Shown one piece after another: positions 52,120 to 62,499 of a DNA stretch of 64,000 nt. The position numbers and the translations under genes are program-made. A model generated the notes under the pieces. It was given only the letters and a program-made list of their open reading frames with translations, ran no database searches and was not told the origin of the DNA. Origin of the DNA: Tridacna crocea (Eukaryota > Mollusca > Bivalvia > Cardiida > Cardiidae); the NCBI GenBank assembly GCA_943736015.1, contig OX031068.1, positions 29,563,296 through 29,627,295 on the forward strand. The letters are read 5' to 3'. Numbering within the stretch: the stretch's first letter is position 1; the number at the start of each line of letters is the position of its first letter.

Positions 52120-52384
52120 ATATAAGCCATGCTCTGGCAAAAGGAGGCTGAATGCATCTCCGTGATGCATTGTACCCAGCTCCTCTTTACATAATTATAG
52201 ATCACTAAAATCGACCCCGCCTGAAATCTGATCGAATCAAGAGGTAGACCAACCCTTTTAAAGCAAAAAAATGACCGAAAGCAAAAAGTTTCGATCCAGG
52301 TCAGCCTGCACGGACTGCGCAGGCTGACCTGGATCGAAACTTTTTGCAGGTGCATTAAGCGTCTTTTACACAGAGCATGGCCAA
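52120..52384. repeat. Family G element, copy 3
   Basis: Palindrome 52281-52347: GCAAAAAGTTTCGATCCAGG and mirror around CAGCCTGCACGGACTGCGCA. Left flank TGCATCTCCGTGATGCATTG, right flank GTGCATTAAGCGTC. Confidence 0.9.
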
Positions 52385-52417
52385 TAAGTATATGCAATTA
52401 AACCAATTCGCCAAGTG

Positions 52418-52762
52418 ACTCGTCTGCGCATGTCATATTCTTCGAAGATACGACCTGTCTACTATGACGCATCACCCATCCCCGTATACCTGGGAAAAGT
52501 AGAGCTTTTACTAAAGCTATTAGCCTATTACCTCAAGCATTTTTTGAGGGGCTATTTTGATAAATGGCCAGTGCATAGGTTACATGCTAGCTGACCATAG
52601 CTGAATGAATCATTCCAGGTTATGTTTTATTGGGTAAACGTTGATTTAATATTGAAATTCAAAGTAACGGTTGCTGTTTTGAAAGGTAGTTCGGTTCTGT
52701 ACCTAGAATGCCCAAATAAGATAGATGCATATTTGTAGAATGCCATCTAGCGGGAGATAAAG
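52418..52762 (+). repeat. Family H element, copy 5 (empty of F)
   Basis: CGTCTGCGCATGTCATATTC to GAATGCCATCTAGCGGGAGA, uninterrupted through AGCTTTTACTAAAGCTATTAGCC, the position where F sits in copy 1. Confidence 0.9.
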
Positions 52763-53247
52763 CCAAATGATTCGAACCAAAAACCAATGATATGACAAGC
52801 GGACGCTTAATCAGACAACATTTTTCCGATATAAAGCAAAATGAATTGCATCTTTCTTTATTTGTTTACAATTAATGTAAAGATTTCGACCGACATTTAT
52901 TCAAAGTGTAAATGAATGGAACAATAGGTTTTTATCGACAAATAAACGATGTGTATACATAAATTGTCCCGAACCACCAGCTTGCGCCATCTGGCGAAAT
53001 ATACTAAACAATTTTCTGCCTTGCGCACACATAAATACCTCGGAAGAACTATGTCACAAAACAGAAATATGCTGTTTAAAACACAGTCAACATGTAGATA
53101 TGTCATTATTGAGATTTTACATTATGCACAATGTATATCTCTTTTTCCCAATGTCATTTCTTTTCCAAAGCAGACTTTATTTCAGTGGATTTTATGTAGA
53201 CAGATTTTGCGTAGGAATACCACGAGGCAGTTCTTATAACACTTACT
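52763..53247. other. Unassigned sequence
   Basis: A 96-codon plus frame (52949-53239) and a 69-codon minus frame overlap. No domain seen, so neither is called. Confidence 0.4.
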
Positions 53248-53470
53248 CTCTCACCCTTTACAAAACAATCCCTAGTTTTCACGACCCTGTGGAAGAAGCC
53301 TTCTGAAAACATTGTGGGAAAAGGAGAAAATGCTGGTAACCAGCATTTTCTCCTTTTCCAACAATGTTTTCTATCCTTTCCAACTCCAGTTTCAACGTTT
53401 GTGTCACATTAATGTTGTCGTCTGCAAATGCTTCCATTTTGGAACAGTCTAAAATTTTATCATTTTGTAA
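53248..53470 (+). repeat. Family A MITE, complete, ends diverged
   Basis: CCCTTTACAAAACAATCCC, palindrome at about 53306-53372, GTCGTCTGCAAATGCTTCCA, end ATCATTTTGTAAAG. Confidence 0.87.
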
Positions 53471-53565
53471 AGAAAGTAAATGCAATTAAAATGTTCAGTC
53501 AGAGAAAAAAAGATAGATGATACAATTTAAGGACTACTTTTGTTGAAATGTCTTAGAATAGCGTA

Positions 53566-53645
53566 CAGTGTAGACCCAGAATCAGACTGACCGGAGAGCT
53601 CAGTCTGATTCAGTTCAGTCTAATTTTGATCTACAATGGCCGCAA
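53566..53645. repeat. Family B hairpin with duplicated arm
   Basis: GACCCAGAATCAGACTGACC, then TCAGTCTGATT, CAGTTCAGTCTAATTTTGAT and CTACAATGGCCGC: the right arm is partly repeated. Confidence 0.75.
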
Positions 53646-54027
53646 AGCGCGTGGATTTATAAAAAAAAAAGTGCCTTAAGGGTAAAAATAGCGGCGGAAT
53701 AATTTACAGTCAGCGGACCTCATGTCACAGATGTTCGGATATATCGATTTTCGGGTAAAACGGCTGTGATTTTTTTCTCCTCTCTTTCCTAGATAGAGAG
53801 ATACTTATTTGTTTGTGGTTTTTACTGAGTTGTGTTTGTTTAATCTGCACCCTTTGAAAAGTTTATAGTTATTCGACCCCGTTCCCATTAGAGAAGAATT
53901 TTGAAGCATAGATATGTTGATAACTTGGTCCATATTTGACGCGTGTATAACTTCAGTCTAACTCATTGCCGAGTTTAGTTCGCTTATATAGTTATACAAA
54001 GACATGCTAATCCGTCTTATCCATCCT

Positions 54028-54217
54028 GCTTTGTCTGTCTGTGTGTCAGTCTGTTTGTCTGTCTGTTTCACCTTTAGTTTGTCTGCCCTTTAGTCTGTCT
54101 GTCCTCCTGTCTGTCTCACTATCTGTTAATCTCACCCTCTTACTCTGTCTCTGTCTTTCTCCTCTCTCCATTTCTCTCCCCATTCTCTCTCCATTTCTCT
54201 CTCCATTTCTTTCCATT

Positions 54218-54254
<37 letters not shown>

Positions 54255-54271
54255 ATCTCTCTCACACACAC
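54028..54271. repeat. (CTGT)n/(CT)n polypyrimidine tract
   Basis: CTGT-rich units pass into TCTCTCTCT and a CACACA end. Overlapping frames are artefacts. Confidence 0.92.
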
Positions 54272-54689
54272 ATCCTTTTTCTCTTTCTTGTCCGTTCTGA
54301 TCTGTATTGGTGCAGTTTTTAGAAGTCAGAAAAGGTGATTTACCATATTTGAATATTTTATTCACGAAATATTCTTTGAGCATAGATACATCTGACGGGC
54401 AACAAAGTCAAAAGAAGGCATGAAATGGCAAAATGGCAAAAAGGAAAACTTTTTGACCTCTGCAAATAAAAACATACAGATATCTTATATGGCATATTTC
54501 AGGCCTTTGACAAGTATGAAATATAGGCTAACTATTCTCTTGAGAGATCTAAATCGATCATTAATGGTTGCTAAGAAAGAGCAAAGCAGTAAAACATTAC
54601 AAAATAGACGGAAATTATGAAGAGCCTTGGCGAAAAGTGCATTATTTTAAGATCAAATGGCACAGAATTATTGGTATTATCGTGGCCAC

Positions 54690-54960
54690 GCACGTTCCGA
54701 ACGGGCAGTCTGATCTTATACTTATATTGTCCGTTAGAGATATATCTTTCCCAAAACAATATCTTTGAAATAACAAGATTTTGGTTTTAAGTCTTAGTCT
54801 GCCAAGCGCGACTTACTGACCTTTTGCGGACTGTGCAGATCAAGATCAGACTGCACAGAACGTGCAGTCTGATCTTGGATCTACACTGTCCGATAAGGAG
54901 ATATTATTCCCAAAATCATCACTTCGAAATGGCAGTATTTTGGCTTTAACTATCCGAATG
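54690..54960 (+). repeat. Tandem family B copies, first one halved
   Basis: GGGCAGTCTGATCTTATACT, TATTGTCCGTTAGAGATAT and CAAGATTTTGGTTTTAAG at 54697-54795 recur as GTGCAGTCTGATCTTGGATC, ACTGTCCGATAAGGAGATAT and CAGTATTTTGGCTTTAAC at 54862-54955. The complete hairpin of the second copy is about 54829-54892. Confidence 0.87.
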
Positions 54961-54982
54961 AAAATTTCAGTTTAGTTATTAA

Positions 54983-55201
54983 CCCATTACCACACAATCC
55001 CTACTTTTGACGCCCCTGAGAAAGAAGCCTTTTGAAAACACTATGGGTAATGGAGAAAATGCTGGTACCCAGCATTTTCTCCATTTCCCAGTGTTTTCTA
55101 CCCTTCCCAGAACAAATTTCTATTTTTTAGTCACCTTTATTTTGTCGTCTGCAAATGCTTTCAATTTGGACCAGTCTAAAATTTTCTCGTGTGGTAATGG
55201 G
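54983..55201 (+). repeat. Family A MITE, complete, altered stem
   Basis: TTAA at 54979-54982 and 55202-55205. Stem variant GAAAACACTATGGGTAATGG with a mirror that has lost several bases; right end GTGTGGTAATGGG. Confidence 0.93.
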
Positions 55202-55261
55202 TTAAGCAGGATAAGGGCTAATTATCGACTTGAAAGGTTCAGTTCTATTTTTTAGCAGGAT

Positions 55262-55375
55262 CAGGGCTAGTCATGAGGTATGATGGTCATTTTACATGCA
55301 GAAAATTTGCCATTTAAAAAAAATAATCGACCCAGGACTACGCAAGCTGTCACGTGAGGATACTTTTTATACGTA
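55262..55375. repeat. Family G remnant
   Basis: GATGGTCATTTTACATGCAG, ATCGACCCAGGACTACGC and GGATACTTTTTATACG: a heavily decayed G copy. Confidence 0.45.
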
Positions 55376-55379
55376 TATT

Positions 55380-56430
55380 CATAAACCCATTTCCAAACAA
55401 AAAATAGAATGACTCTTCTAAACTAAAAGTAAGTACAGATAAAAGTTCAGCTGAACTTGTAAATTCATTTTATTATATACGTATCTACGATTTTTGAAAA
55501 AAGAAAAATATTGTAATAATGAGCAATTTTATCGGAAAATAGCAATCAGTCAAATACGGTTTAGTCGATGACAAGTTTCACGTATAAATAGTAACGTATC
55601 ATAAGGTATTATCTTGACCAATGAAATCGGAAAGTAAAACAAAAGTAGTCCGCGTGCAGGATAAGTACGTCATCATTCTAAATGTCAAGCAAACCTTTCA
55701 CAAGAATAAAATCAAAGCTTTGAGAACGCTGAAGTGGTATATGTAAAGTGTGGAAGTCATAATTTTCAAAGACAACGAAAATAAAAAAATGGCTTGAAAG
55801 TCATCCTATAAAGAAAATGAATACGTTTAGATTTTGTACAAAGAGAGAGTGCTTATGATAAATTTAGGATTATTTGTGTATTGGTCGTCTCCCTTTGATC
55901 ATTAGAAGGAGTCAGGAGTAACGTCTCTTTACAATAGGATGCATGATGGATAGAAAGAGAAACCATGTATGTCAAATAACATTTAATTCCCGACATTACA
56001 ATAATTTATTTTGATCGTTAAATATCCATGCCCAATCAAATGGAGTAGCATGCAATCGTGGGATGAACAAGGCAAAGGACGAACTGGTTTTAGAACAAAA
56101 AGCCCAGGACCGAGCAATCGGTAGACACATTCTGTATTATTGCGCCAATGTAGACGATCGACGGTCTTACCCAGTGTATCATAACATGTCATTTTTTAAT
56201 TACGTATAGGTATTCCACCGAAAAACGCATTTGCCTGAGAAAAATTGAATATAATTTGGTTTATTTCCTTCGACTTTGCACAAAATATGGTACTTGGTCT
56301 TTAAAAATCAATATAAAACACATAGTGGTATTGTCTTCCACCAATACCTCAAAAATGAGTCGTTGAAACGAGCCACGTGTGTCAATTTCAAAGTTTTACT
56401 GATCAAAATGACCTTTCAATGGATCGGCTG
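55380..56430. other. Repeat-poor unassigned stretch
   Basis: About 1 kb with no dispersed family and only 69-codon frames. Nothing called. Confidence 0.45.
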
Positions 56431-56436
56431 TACAGG

Positions 56437-56785
56437 CGTTGTCTGCGCATGTCATATTCTTCGAAGATTCGACTGTCTTATATGACACATCACTACTAGC
56501 CCCGAAAGCGGGCTGACTGTTCGCTCTATAAAGTAGCAATGTTGAAAATAGCTTTTATCAATACGTTTGAGGAGAAATGAGACCTGCTTTAGCTCCAGAT
56601 TTCTCTGAACTGCTGATCATAGCTGAGTGAATTGCACGAGGTAGCGTTTCATTGAGTAAACCTTTATCTTAATTTTAAATTCAAAGTAACGGTTGTCGCG
56701 TAGGAAAGTGATTCGGTTCTGTACCCAGGATGCCCATATCAGATAGATGAGTATTTATAGAATGCCATCTAGCGGGAGATAATGG
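56437..56785 (+). repeat. Family H element, copy 6
   Basis: GCGTTGTCTGCGCATGTCAT through TTTGAGGAGAAATGAGACC to GAATGCCATCTAGCGGGAGA. Very close to copy 4. Confidence 0.9.
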
Positions 56786-57060
56786 CTGTACAGGTCTAAA
56801 ATTCATACCACAATGCAGTTTTGTTTTTTATCAACACTGAATTAGAAGTAGACTGGTATCAGTCCGTTAAATAGAGCATTGTCATTAAAACAAAGTCATC
56901 AAGTAAAACAGCAAAACAAATACTCTGTGTTCTAAATGTTCTGAATGTCATTTCAGAAGAAGGGCAGATAACAACACCTATTTATTTGAGTTTGATGTAG
57001 TTATGTACCTTGTTTAATAGATTGACTTAAATGCAGAGACTGAGAACCAGGCTAACTTAA

Positions 57061-57281
57061 CCCTTTACTCCATAGATACTCATTTCTACGCATTGCTTGT
57101 AGGAGCCTTTAGAAAACATTGTGGCAAAAGGTGAAATTGCTCGTAACGAGCAATTTCACCTTTTGTCACAATGTTTTCTATGCTATCAAAAGGTGTCGTA
57201 TACACATAAGAAACAGCTTCATCCTTGCTGTTATTTAGGGTCAATTAGAAATACCATAGAAATGTCTTATGGGGTAAAGGG
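57061..57281. repeat. Family L MITE, 221 bp
   Basis: TTAA at 57057-57060 and 57282-57285. Ends CCCTTTACTCCATAGATAC and CTTATGGGGTAAAGGG; stem GTGGCAAAAGGTGAAATTGC with mirror. Confidence 0.95.
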
Positions 57282-57292
57282 TTAAAAGCAAA

Positions 57293-57520
57293 TTGGCCTG
57301 CACCACATGAGGAGGGGCATTCGGACATTTGCGCAGGCTAATCCAAGACAACACCTTCCGTTTTGATCTAATTTTCTGTTTCAAGCAAGCCTACAGTAGG
57401 ACAAATTTTATGTAACGTCGTCATAAAGTGCTGTCTCGGATTAGCCTGCGCGGAATGCGCAGGCTGATCCGAGACGACACTTTACTCGAATGTCCGACTG
57501 TCCCTGTACCGTATTGCCGG
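57293..57520. repeat. Family F MITE, copy 6, left part deleted
   Basis: CACCACATGAGGAGGGGCAT, GACATTTGCGCAGGCTAATC (first hairpin shortened), then the intact second hairpin GGATTAGCCTGCGCGGAATG and mirror. Confidence 0.83.
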
Positions 57521-57730
57521 TTATTTTATTTTCCGTTTTGCAATGTAAAGAGTAAATAGGTCGATATGCGATTATTACACAACACCATGTTAACTATTTC
57601 ACCGCCAGTCATAAAAAGACCGAACCTCTTTCAACGGCTAGAAGTAAAATCTACTGAAATCCTCTGAAATCCCCCCTGAAACTCAGAAAGATTCATTTTG
57701 TATCATGAGTATAACTAAAACAAGCGGTTA

Positions 57731-57792
57731 GTATAGGACAGAGATCAGACTGGACTCTCTGTGTAGTCTGATCGCTATCTGATCCGTCCGCA
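57731..57792. repeat. Family B hairpin, diverged
   Basis: GAGATCAGACTGGACTCTCT and GTGTAGTCTGATCGCTATCT, then CCGTCCGCAAGAG. Confidence 0.8.
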
Positions 57793-57924
57793 AGAGTCTG
57801 TAACTTTTTTTTCAAAGGTGCATAAAGGGTTAATGATTTGTAATTAGAATATAACGACAGATGTTTAGGCTGTAACCTACATCTCTCTCCCTACATATAT
57901 GTATATATTTCAGCCGTTTGACAA

Positions 57925-58113
57925 AAGGGGGTCTTAATTAATGCATCACCATGATCAAATGCACCAAGCAATCCATCACGTACTAACTGATCCATATTCA
58001 CTTTCTTCTTCAACCAATTTAATCACGAGGTAAGCTGGTCCTTGGACATACAGTTAATTGACCAATAGCGAAACGCTTCGGCCAGGGTCAGGCTACACGG
58101 AATATAGTCTTGG
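57925..58113 (+). repeat. Family G, left half
   Basis: ATGCATCACCATGATCAAAT, CACCAAGCAATCCATCACG, GCTGGTCCTTGGACATACAG and GCGAAACGCTTCGGCCAGG; broken before the palindrome centre. Confidence 0.8.
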
Positions 58114-58307
58114 CGCATAATCTTGGTGTTAATCTTAATCGACGCCGCCATTTAGGATGACGTGTTGATAGTGTAGTCATATATACGGGCTCCCGAAAGG
58201 GAAACATCTTTTGCGTCGGTTTTGCCAGTGTACATGATATATATGTTCGGGACATATCCAATTAGGTCACAAGAAATTTTGCAGTCTATAATCTTTGTAA
58301 ACATTGT

Positions 58308-58553
58308 ATGGCGTTCAAACATTCGCCAACTTTAAGATTAGTGAGTACAGTATTAAGAATTATCGTAAGTTTTTTTTTTAGTATTACTATTATTATAGTT
58401 CAACAGGCTAATGGGTTAGAAAGTGTTAAAATCAGAATCCGAAAACCAAGAGCTAAGGGTACAGTCCGGACAAATATGACAGAAGTTCACTGCTGTGGTT
58501 TCAAGTACAGGCAAACGAATAGAAGCATTCGAAATTTCAATAGTACTGATTGA
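58308..58553 (+). CDS. Doubtful small frame with signal-peptide-like start
   Basis: 81 codons. The start MAFKHSPTLRLVSTVLRIIV and a following FFFSITIIIVQQANG look like a signal peptide, then a basic region with two cysteines (HCCGF). Part of the hydrophobicity comes from a T-rich run (58370-58400). No recognised family and no promoter or polyA evidence beyond AT-rich flanks. Confidence 0.15.
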   Translation: MAFKHSPTLRLVSTVLRIIVSFFFSITIIIVQQANGLESVKIRIRKPRAKGTVRTNMTEVHCCGFKYRQTNRSIRNFNSTD

Positions 58554-58619
58554 ATTTGCGTTTATTTTTTAGTTTAAACATATTTATTTTACAATGATTG
58601 AGAAACAAGTTCTTACGAC

Positions 58620-58790
58620 TTATTAATCTCTCTCGAATCTGCTTCCTGAGAACTAAACCAGTGCTCGCGCCGAACGTGTGGGTCAATGAAAATCCCGAAG
58701 TTGACACCCGCTCCCGGGTATCGAACTCAGGACGTTGTGGTTATGAGGCCGAGGCTCTACCTCAAAACCACGGACACCGCACTGCGTTTA
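58620..58790 (-). mobile_element. tRNA-headed SINE, reversed
   Basis: The minus strand reads GCGGTGTCCGTGGTTTTGAG, GTAGAGCCTCGGCCTCATAA and box B-like GAGTTCGATACCCGGG, then CAACTTCGGGATTTTCATTG and GAGCACTGGTTTAG. Same family as 10894-11016. Confidence 0.75.
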
Positions 58791-58867
58791 TTTTTCATTA
58801 CCACCGATTTCCCGTATATATAGGCGACGCCTTCTGGAGGCTGTAAGTATCATTACGGGGGCATATT

Positions 58868-59026
58868 TAAGCAAGATTCAGGACGAAGCCTCGCTTAACG
58901 TCTTATCTGAAATGCTATTAGTAATTGTGGTTGGCCAGCCGTGGGAATTGAACCCGCACCCTCAAGTGACCCGAAACATCACGTTCACGAGTCCTACACT
59001 CTACTATTTTGACCATGTGGGCTGGT
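58868..59026 (-). mobile_element. MetaSINE, reversed and diverged
   Basis: The minus-strand head (58935-59026) has a box B-like GGGTTCAATTCCC. The Meta block remnant ATTTCAGATAAGACGTTAAG lies next. It is more diverged than the copies at 40231-40824, and the 3' tail is missing. Confidence 0.78.
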
Positions 59027-59229
59027 CATTTTCAATGGAAAACGCTTTGAACAGCCTCTTTATATACCTACACTAGCGCCCCATGACTTTGCCAAGCCTA
59101 TCTCATCTACATTCACTTAAGGGAGCTTAACATAGTGATCTTAAAAATAGGCCAAAACACCTTTTCTCGATGTTTTTAATAATTTAATTATCATTTTACG
59201 ATATTGAATTTAAATCATATTCGTCTTTA

Positions 59230-59345
59230 GAAAACACTTTGGGAAAAGGAGAAAATGCTGGTTACCAGCATTTTCTCCTTTTCCTACAGTGTTTTCAGAA
59301 GGCTTCTTTCTGAGGGGTGTCAAAAGTAGGGATTGTGTGATAATG
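59230..59345 (-). repeat. Family A MITE, right half plus stem
   Basis: GAAAACACTTTGGGAAAAGG to GTGTGATAATGGG before TTAA. The left terminal domain is absent. Confidence 0.87.
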
Positions 59346-59673
59346 GGTTAAAGGCCCAGTGGAAAAGTAGACTGGTTTTAAAATGCACTCTAACTTAAAC
59401 CACACCATTTAAAAGTATGGAAATTATCGTAAAAATTACTTTCTATCAATGGCGTCCCTGAAATCGACTGGTATCATCTCCATGCATTTTCGCTCACATA
59501 TATCATGGCAACTAATGAAGTTACTGACACGTTCGAGTTTTCTCCGATCTTAAATATGTGCTGTGATGCGTAATCCGTTATATTTTCGAGTTTATAAACG
59601 GTAAACATGACCTATTCTTTGGCTTTAATGGGCCTATAGTGAAATGTCACCTGAATCGGAACGACATGCTAGC

Positions 59674-59758
59674 AAAAATCGTCGGTGTGCTTCCAAAACC
59701 TCGTATCTACAGCTTGTAATAAGCTGTAGTTACGAGGTTTTGGAAGTACACCGACGAA
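59674..59758. repeat. Family J palindrome, copy 3
   Basis: ATCGTCGGTGTGCTTCCAAA mirrored by TTTTGGAAGTACACCGACGA, inner AACCTCGTATCTACAGCTTG and mirror. Near-perfect over more than 80 bp. Confidence 0.93.
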
Positions 59759-60129
59759 ATGTGTCCAAATTGACAATAAAAATGTTCTTTCGTATCAAAA
59801 CCTCACACTCTCGAACCTTTGATCATGTGACTTGCAACGGAATATCATGTCCAAATGGACCATAAAAACTGAAATAAAAGTGAAAATGAGAAGTCCCATT
59901 TGGGCTTCCATAGGACAATGCATCCTCATAAAGCTTGAATTATTTTGAGTGATATATGACAACCCGGTTGAAAGGAGAACTCATAAAACATGGAACCTGA
60001 CCTTTAATGATACTGCGTAACTATTTGGGCGCAAAATATATCAGATTAATCGCTCTCGATGGCTGAACTCTCAATCCGCTGAAACTCCTGAAGACGAACT
60101 TCTGTCTGAAAGATTTTATAAATCAGGTG

Positions 60130-60195
60130 GACGGAATAGATACACGATCAGATTGTATTTATATGCAGTCTGATCTGAATCTATACCGTATGCAA
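60130..60195. repeat. Family B hairpin, diverged
   Basis: GATACACGATCAGATTGTAT and ATGCAGTCTGATCTGAATCT, ATACCGTATGCAAAAAGCC. Confidence 0.8.
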
Positions 60196-60386
60196 AAAGC
60201 CTCATGTTTCACCTATGTCGCCGAAAGGGTTTAGGAAGAACTCGAAAGGAGAAAGTGCTTAAACACCAACAAAGCGGTCTCTCTTTGACAACAAGGTAGT
60301 CACTTGTGAATAAGAATTAGGCTAGATATTTACCATTGTGCTATATTTACTATTAAATTGATTGCTGGATTTGATTGGCTACGTGG

Positions 60387-60500
60387 ACTGTGTAGATCAT
60401 GATCAGACTGCACATTTCTATAAGGTACTCTTGCCTTTCCGTATACAAATGCTTCCAATTTAGACAAGTCTAAAACTTTGTCGTCCGTTAAAATTTTTTT
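60387..60500 (+). repeat. Half of a family B hairpin joined to a family A right end
   Basis: TGTGTAGATCATGATCAGAC and TGCACATTTC (B, left arm only), then ACAAATGCTTCCAATTTAGA and AAACTTTGTCGTCCGTTAAA (A, right domain). Confidence 0.65.
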
Positions 60501-60607
60501 AGACTTTAAATAAATTCTCGGAAGCACTCGCAAAAGTTAGAAAGGAATGGTGTATTGACACGCTAGATTCACAGTAAGAAACGAAGAATATAAAAAAGCG
60601 TGTCGAC

Positions 60608-60697
60608 AATATCGCCGGTTTATCTCAAAAACCTCGTAACTACAGCTTGAAACAAGCTGTAGTTACGAGGTTTTTGAAGGAAACCGACAATATTTTA
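60608..60697. repeat. Family J palindrome, copy 4
   Basis: ATATCGCCGGTTTATCTCAA mirrored by TTTTTGAAGGAAACCGACAA; inner AACCTCGTAACTACAGCTTG and mirror AAGCTGTAGTTACGAGGTTT. Confidence 0.93.
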
Positions 60698-60714
60698 TTC
60701 ATATAAAGATAAAA

Positions 60715-60796
60715 AGCAAGCACTGCTTTCCATAAAATGTTTTCATAAGTCTTCCTCCTCGGGATTCTTCAAACTAGGATGGTCTGTTGAAGGGTT
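60715..60796 (-). repeat. Family A right-end fragment
   Basis: AAAATGTTTTCATAAGTCTT, CCTCGGGATTCTTCAAACTA and TCTGTTGAAGGG with TTAA. Confidence 0.6.
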
Positions 60797-60822
60797 AAAG
60801 CGTAATTATATGTGGGCTGATC

Positions 60823-61006
60823 CGATGTAATGCAGAGAAATGACCCTCCCCTACCAAAATGACTCCTGTCATTATTCTACGAAGAGACATGACCCCAGAC
60901 GTCATTTCACGACGTACACATGACTTCTGGGGCCATTCCTCTACGTAGAGAAATGACCCATGGGTCATTTTGTAGGGGAGGGTCATTTCTCTCTCTGCAT
61001 TACAAC
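60823..61006. repeat. Family I multi-palindrome, copy 3
   Basis: CCGATGTAATGCAGAGAAAT to GGTCATTTCTCTCTCTGCAT, with CTACGTAGAGAAATGACCC and CATGGGTCATTTTGTAGGGG inside. Shorter than copies 1 and 2. Confidence 0.9.
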
Positions 61007-61644
61007 GACTCGATATTCAAGGGAAATTCAATATGGTCACTTTGTATTCGTCAAATGGCAGAAACTAGTTCGACTTGCGCAAGGGCCTGGATTTCCTTTT
61101 TTTCACACACACAGTATTTTATATTCACCAGATTAATTTTTGTGAGTCGTTAAAATAATGACTTGCTTAGATATTGCCATAAAACCGCCATTCCCTGTAA
61201 TGCTGTTAAACTTAGTTTGACTAAGAATAAGCACACAATATTCTTTATGTATTGATAAGTTTCGGCAAATGAGAGACGGCTGCTTTCGCAGAAATTCACT
61301 CAGCTGATCCGTTTCTAGGAGCTAGTTAAGTCACTACCCATAGCAATAGAAAATTACGGTCAGGCTGGCATGTTCAAAGTCATAATCGTATATACCCGAT
61401 AATAAAATGAATTTCCTACCACCTTTGAAAATGAAGTAGAGAGTACAGTGCTTCTTATAGGCGGGTACATCTTGTAAAGAAGTGTACATACGGTAAATCC
61501 ATAGATCTACATTACAGCGCAAGTTCATCATACCAGACCAGTGTGCAAGAACAAATGGCCAGACAGCAATATTGTAGCAGCTGGTAAATCTGTCTAATCA
61601 GCTACTCATTTGATTATTTTCTGGAAAATAAATATTACCCTAAT
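61007..61644. other. Unassigned sequence
   Basis: No repeat family or gene recognised. Confidence 0.4.
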
Positions 61645-61770
61645 CCTTTACCACACGGTCCCGAGTTTAAACGGCTGGGGGAAAGTACTAATTTCGAAAA
61701 CACTGTCGACATAGGAGAAACCAGCATTTTCTCCTTTTCCTACTCAATTTTTTAACACTTTAACCTTTAC
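61645..61770 (+). repeat. Family A MITE, left half plus stem
   Basis: TCCTTTACCACACGGTCCC, GAAAACACTGTCGACATAGG, AGAAACCAGCATTTTCTCC; right domain lost. Confidence 0.7.
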
Positions 61771-61882
61771 CCTGCTACATAACTAAAATTAAATTTTCAA
61801 CTCGATAGTATTCAATTCGATTGTAAAAACTCAAATACTGCTTTTTCACAGTTATGTTTTGTGGAATAACATATCCATATCG

Positions 61883-61950
61883 CACAGTGTAGAGACAAGA
61901 TCAGACTGCACGTTCTGTGCAGTCTGATTTTGATCTACACTGTCCGCAAA
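61883..61950. repeat. Family B hairpin, well preserved
   Basis: CAAGATCAGACTGCACGTTC and TGTGCAGTCTGATTTTGATC, then CTACACTGTCCGCAAAAGG. Confidence 0.88.
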
Positions 61951-62439
61951 AGGTCAGTTAGTCACGCAAAGCACATTAAGAATTAAGAGCCAGGTTTTAT
62001 CAACCAAGCCACATTAAATTTGTGGTTTGCTACAGCTTTGAATTTGGACAAGCGTGATTTATGTCTTTTTTTATATACTGAGTTAAAACTTATTGTAGAA
62101 AATCGACTTGAACTGATATGACTGAAATACTAATTAAACTGGCTAAAGACGAACTAAAATTCAACACTTCTTATTTAGGAATGAGTTATGGTGATTTTTT
62201 TTTTCAGACAAGACAGACTTTCTCAGCAGAAAAAAAGGAAAGGTCATAGGTCACCGGACAGGACCTATATATCCGGGTGATCTATATGACAATGATGTTC
62301 CAGGACAATAACTTTCCCATCCTTTTATTTACTATAGATGCAAATGAGGCTCATTTAGTCCACCTCGTCTTATTTATGGCTGCCTGAACCTTTAGCACTG
62401 CCGGGAAAAAAAATAGTGCGCGGTTTTATTATTTTTTGG

Positions 62440-62499
62440 ACAGTATAGATTACAATCAGAATGCACAGAAGGTGCAGTCTCATTTTAAATTAACACTGA
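62440..62499. repeat. Family B hairpin, diverged
   Basis: ACAGTATAGATTACAATCAG, AATGCACAGAAGGTGCAGTC and TCATTTTAAATTAACACTG. Confidence 0.7.
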
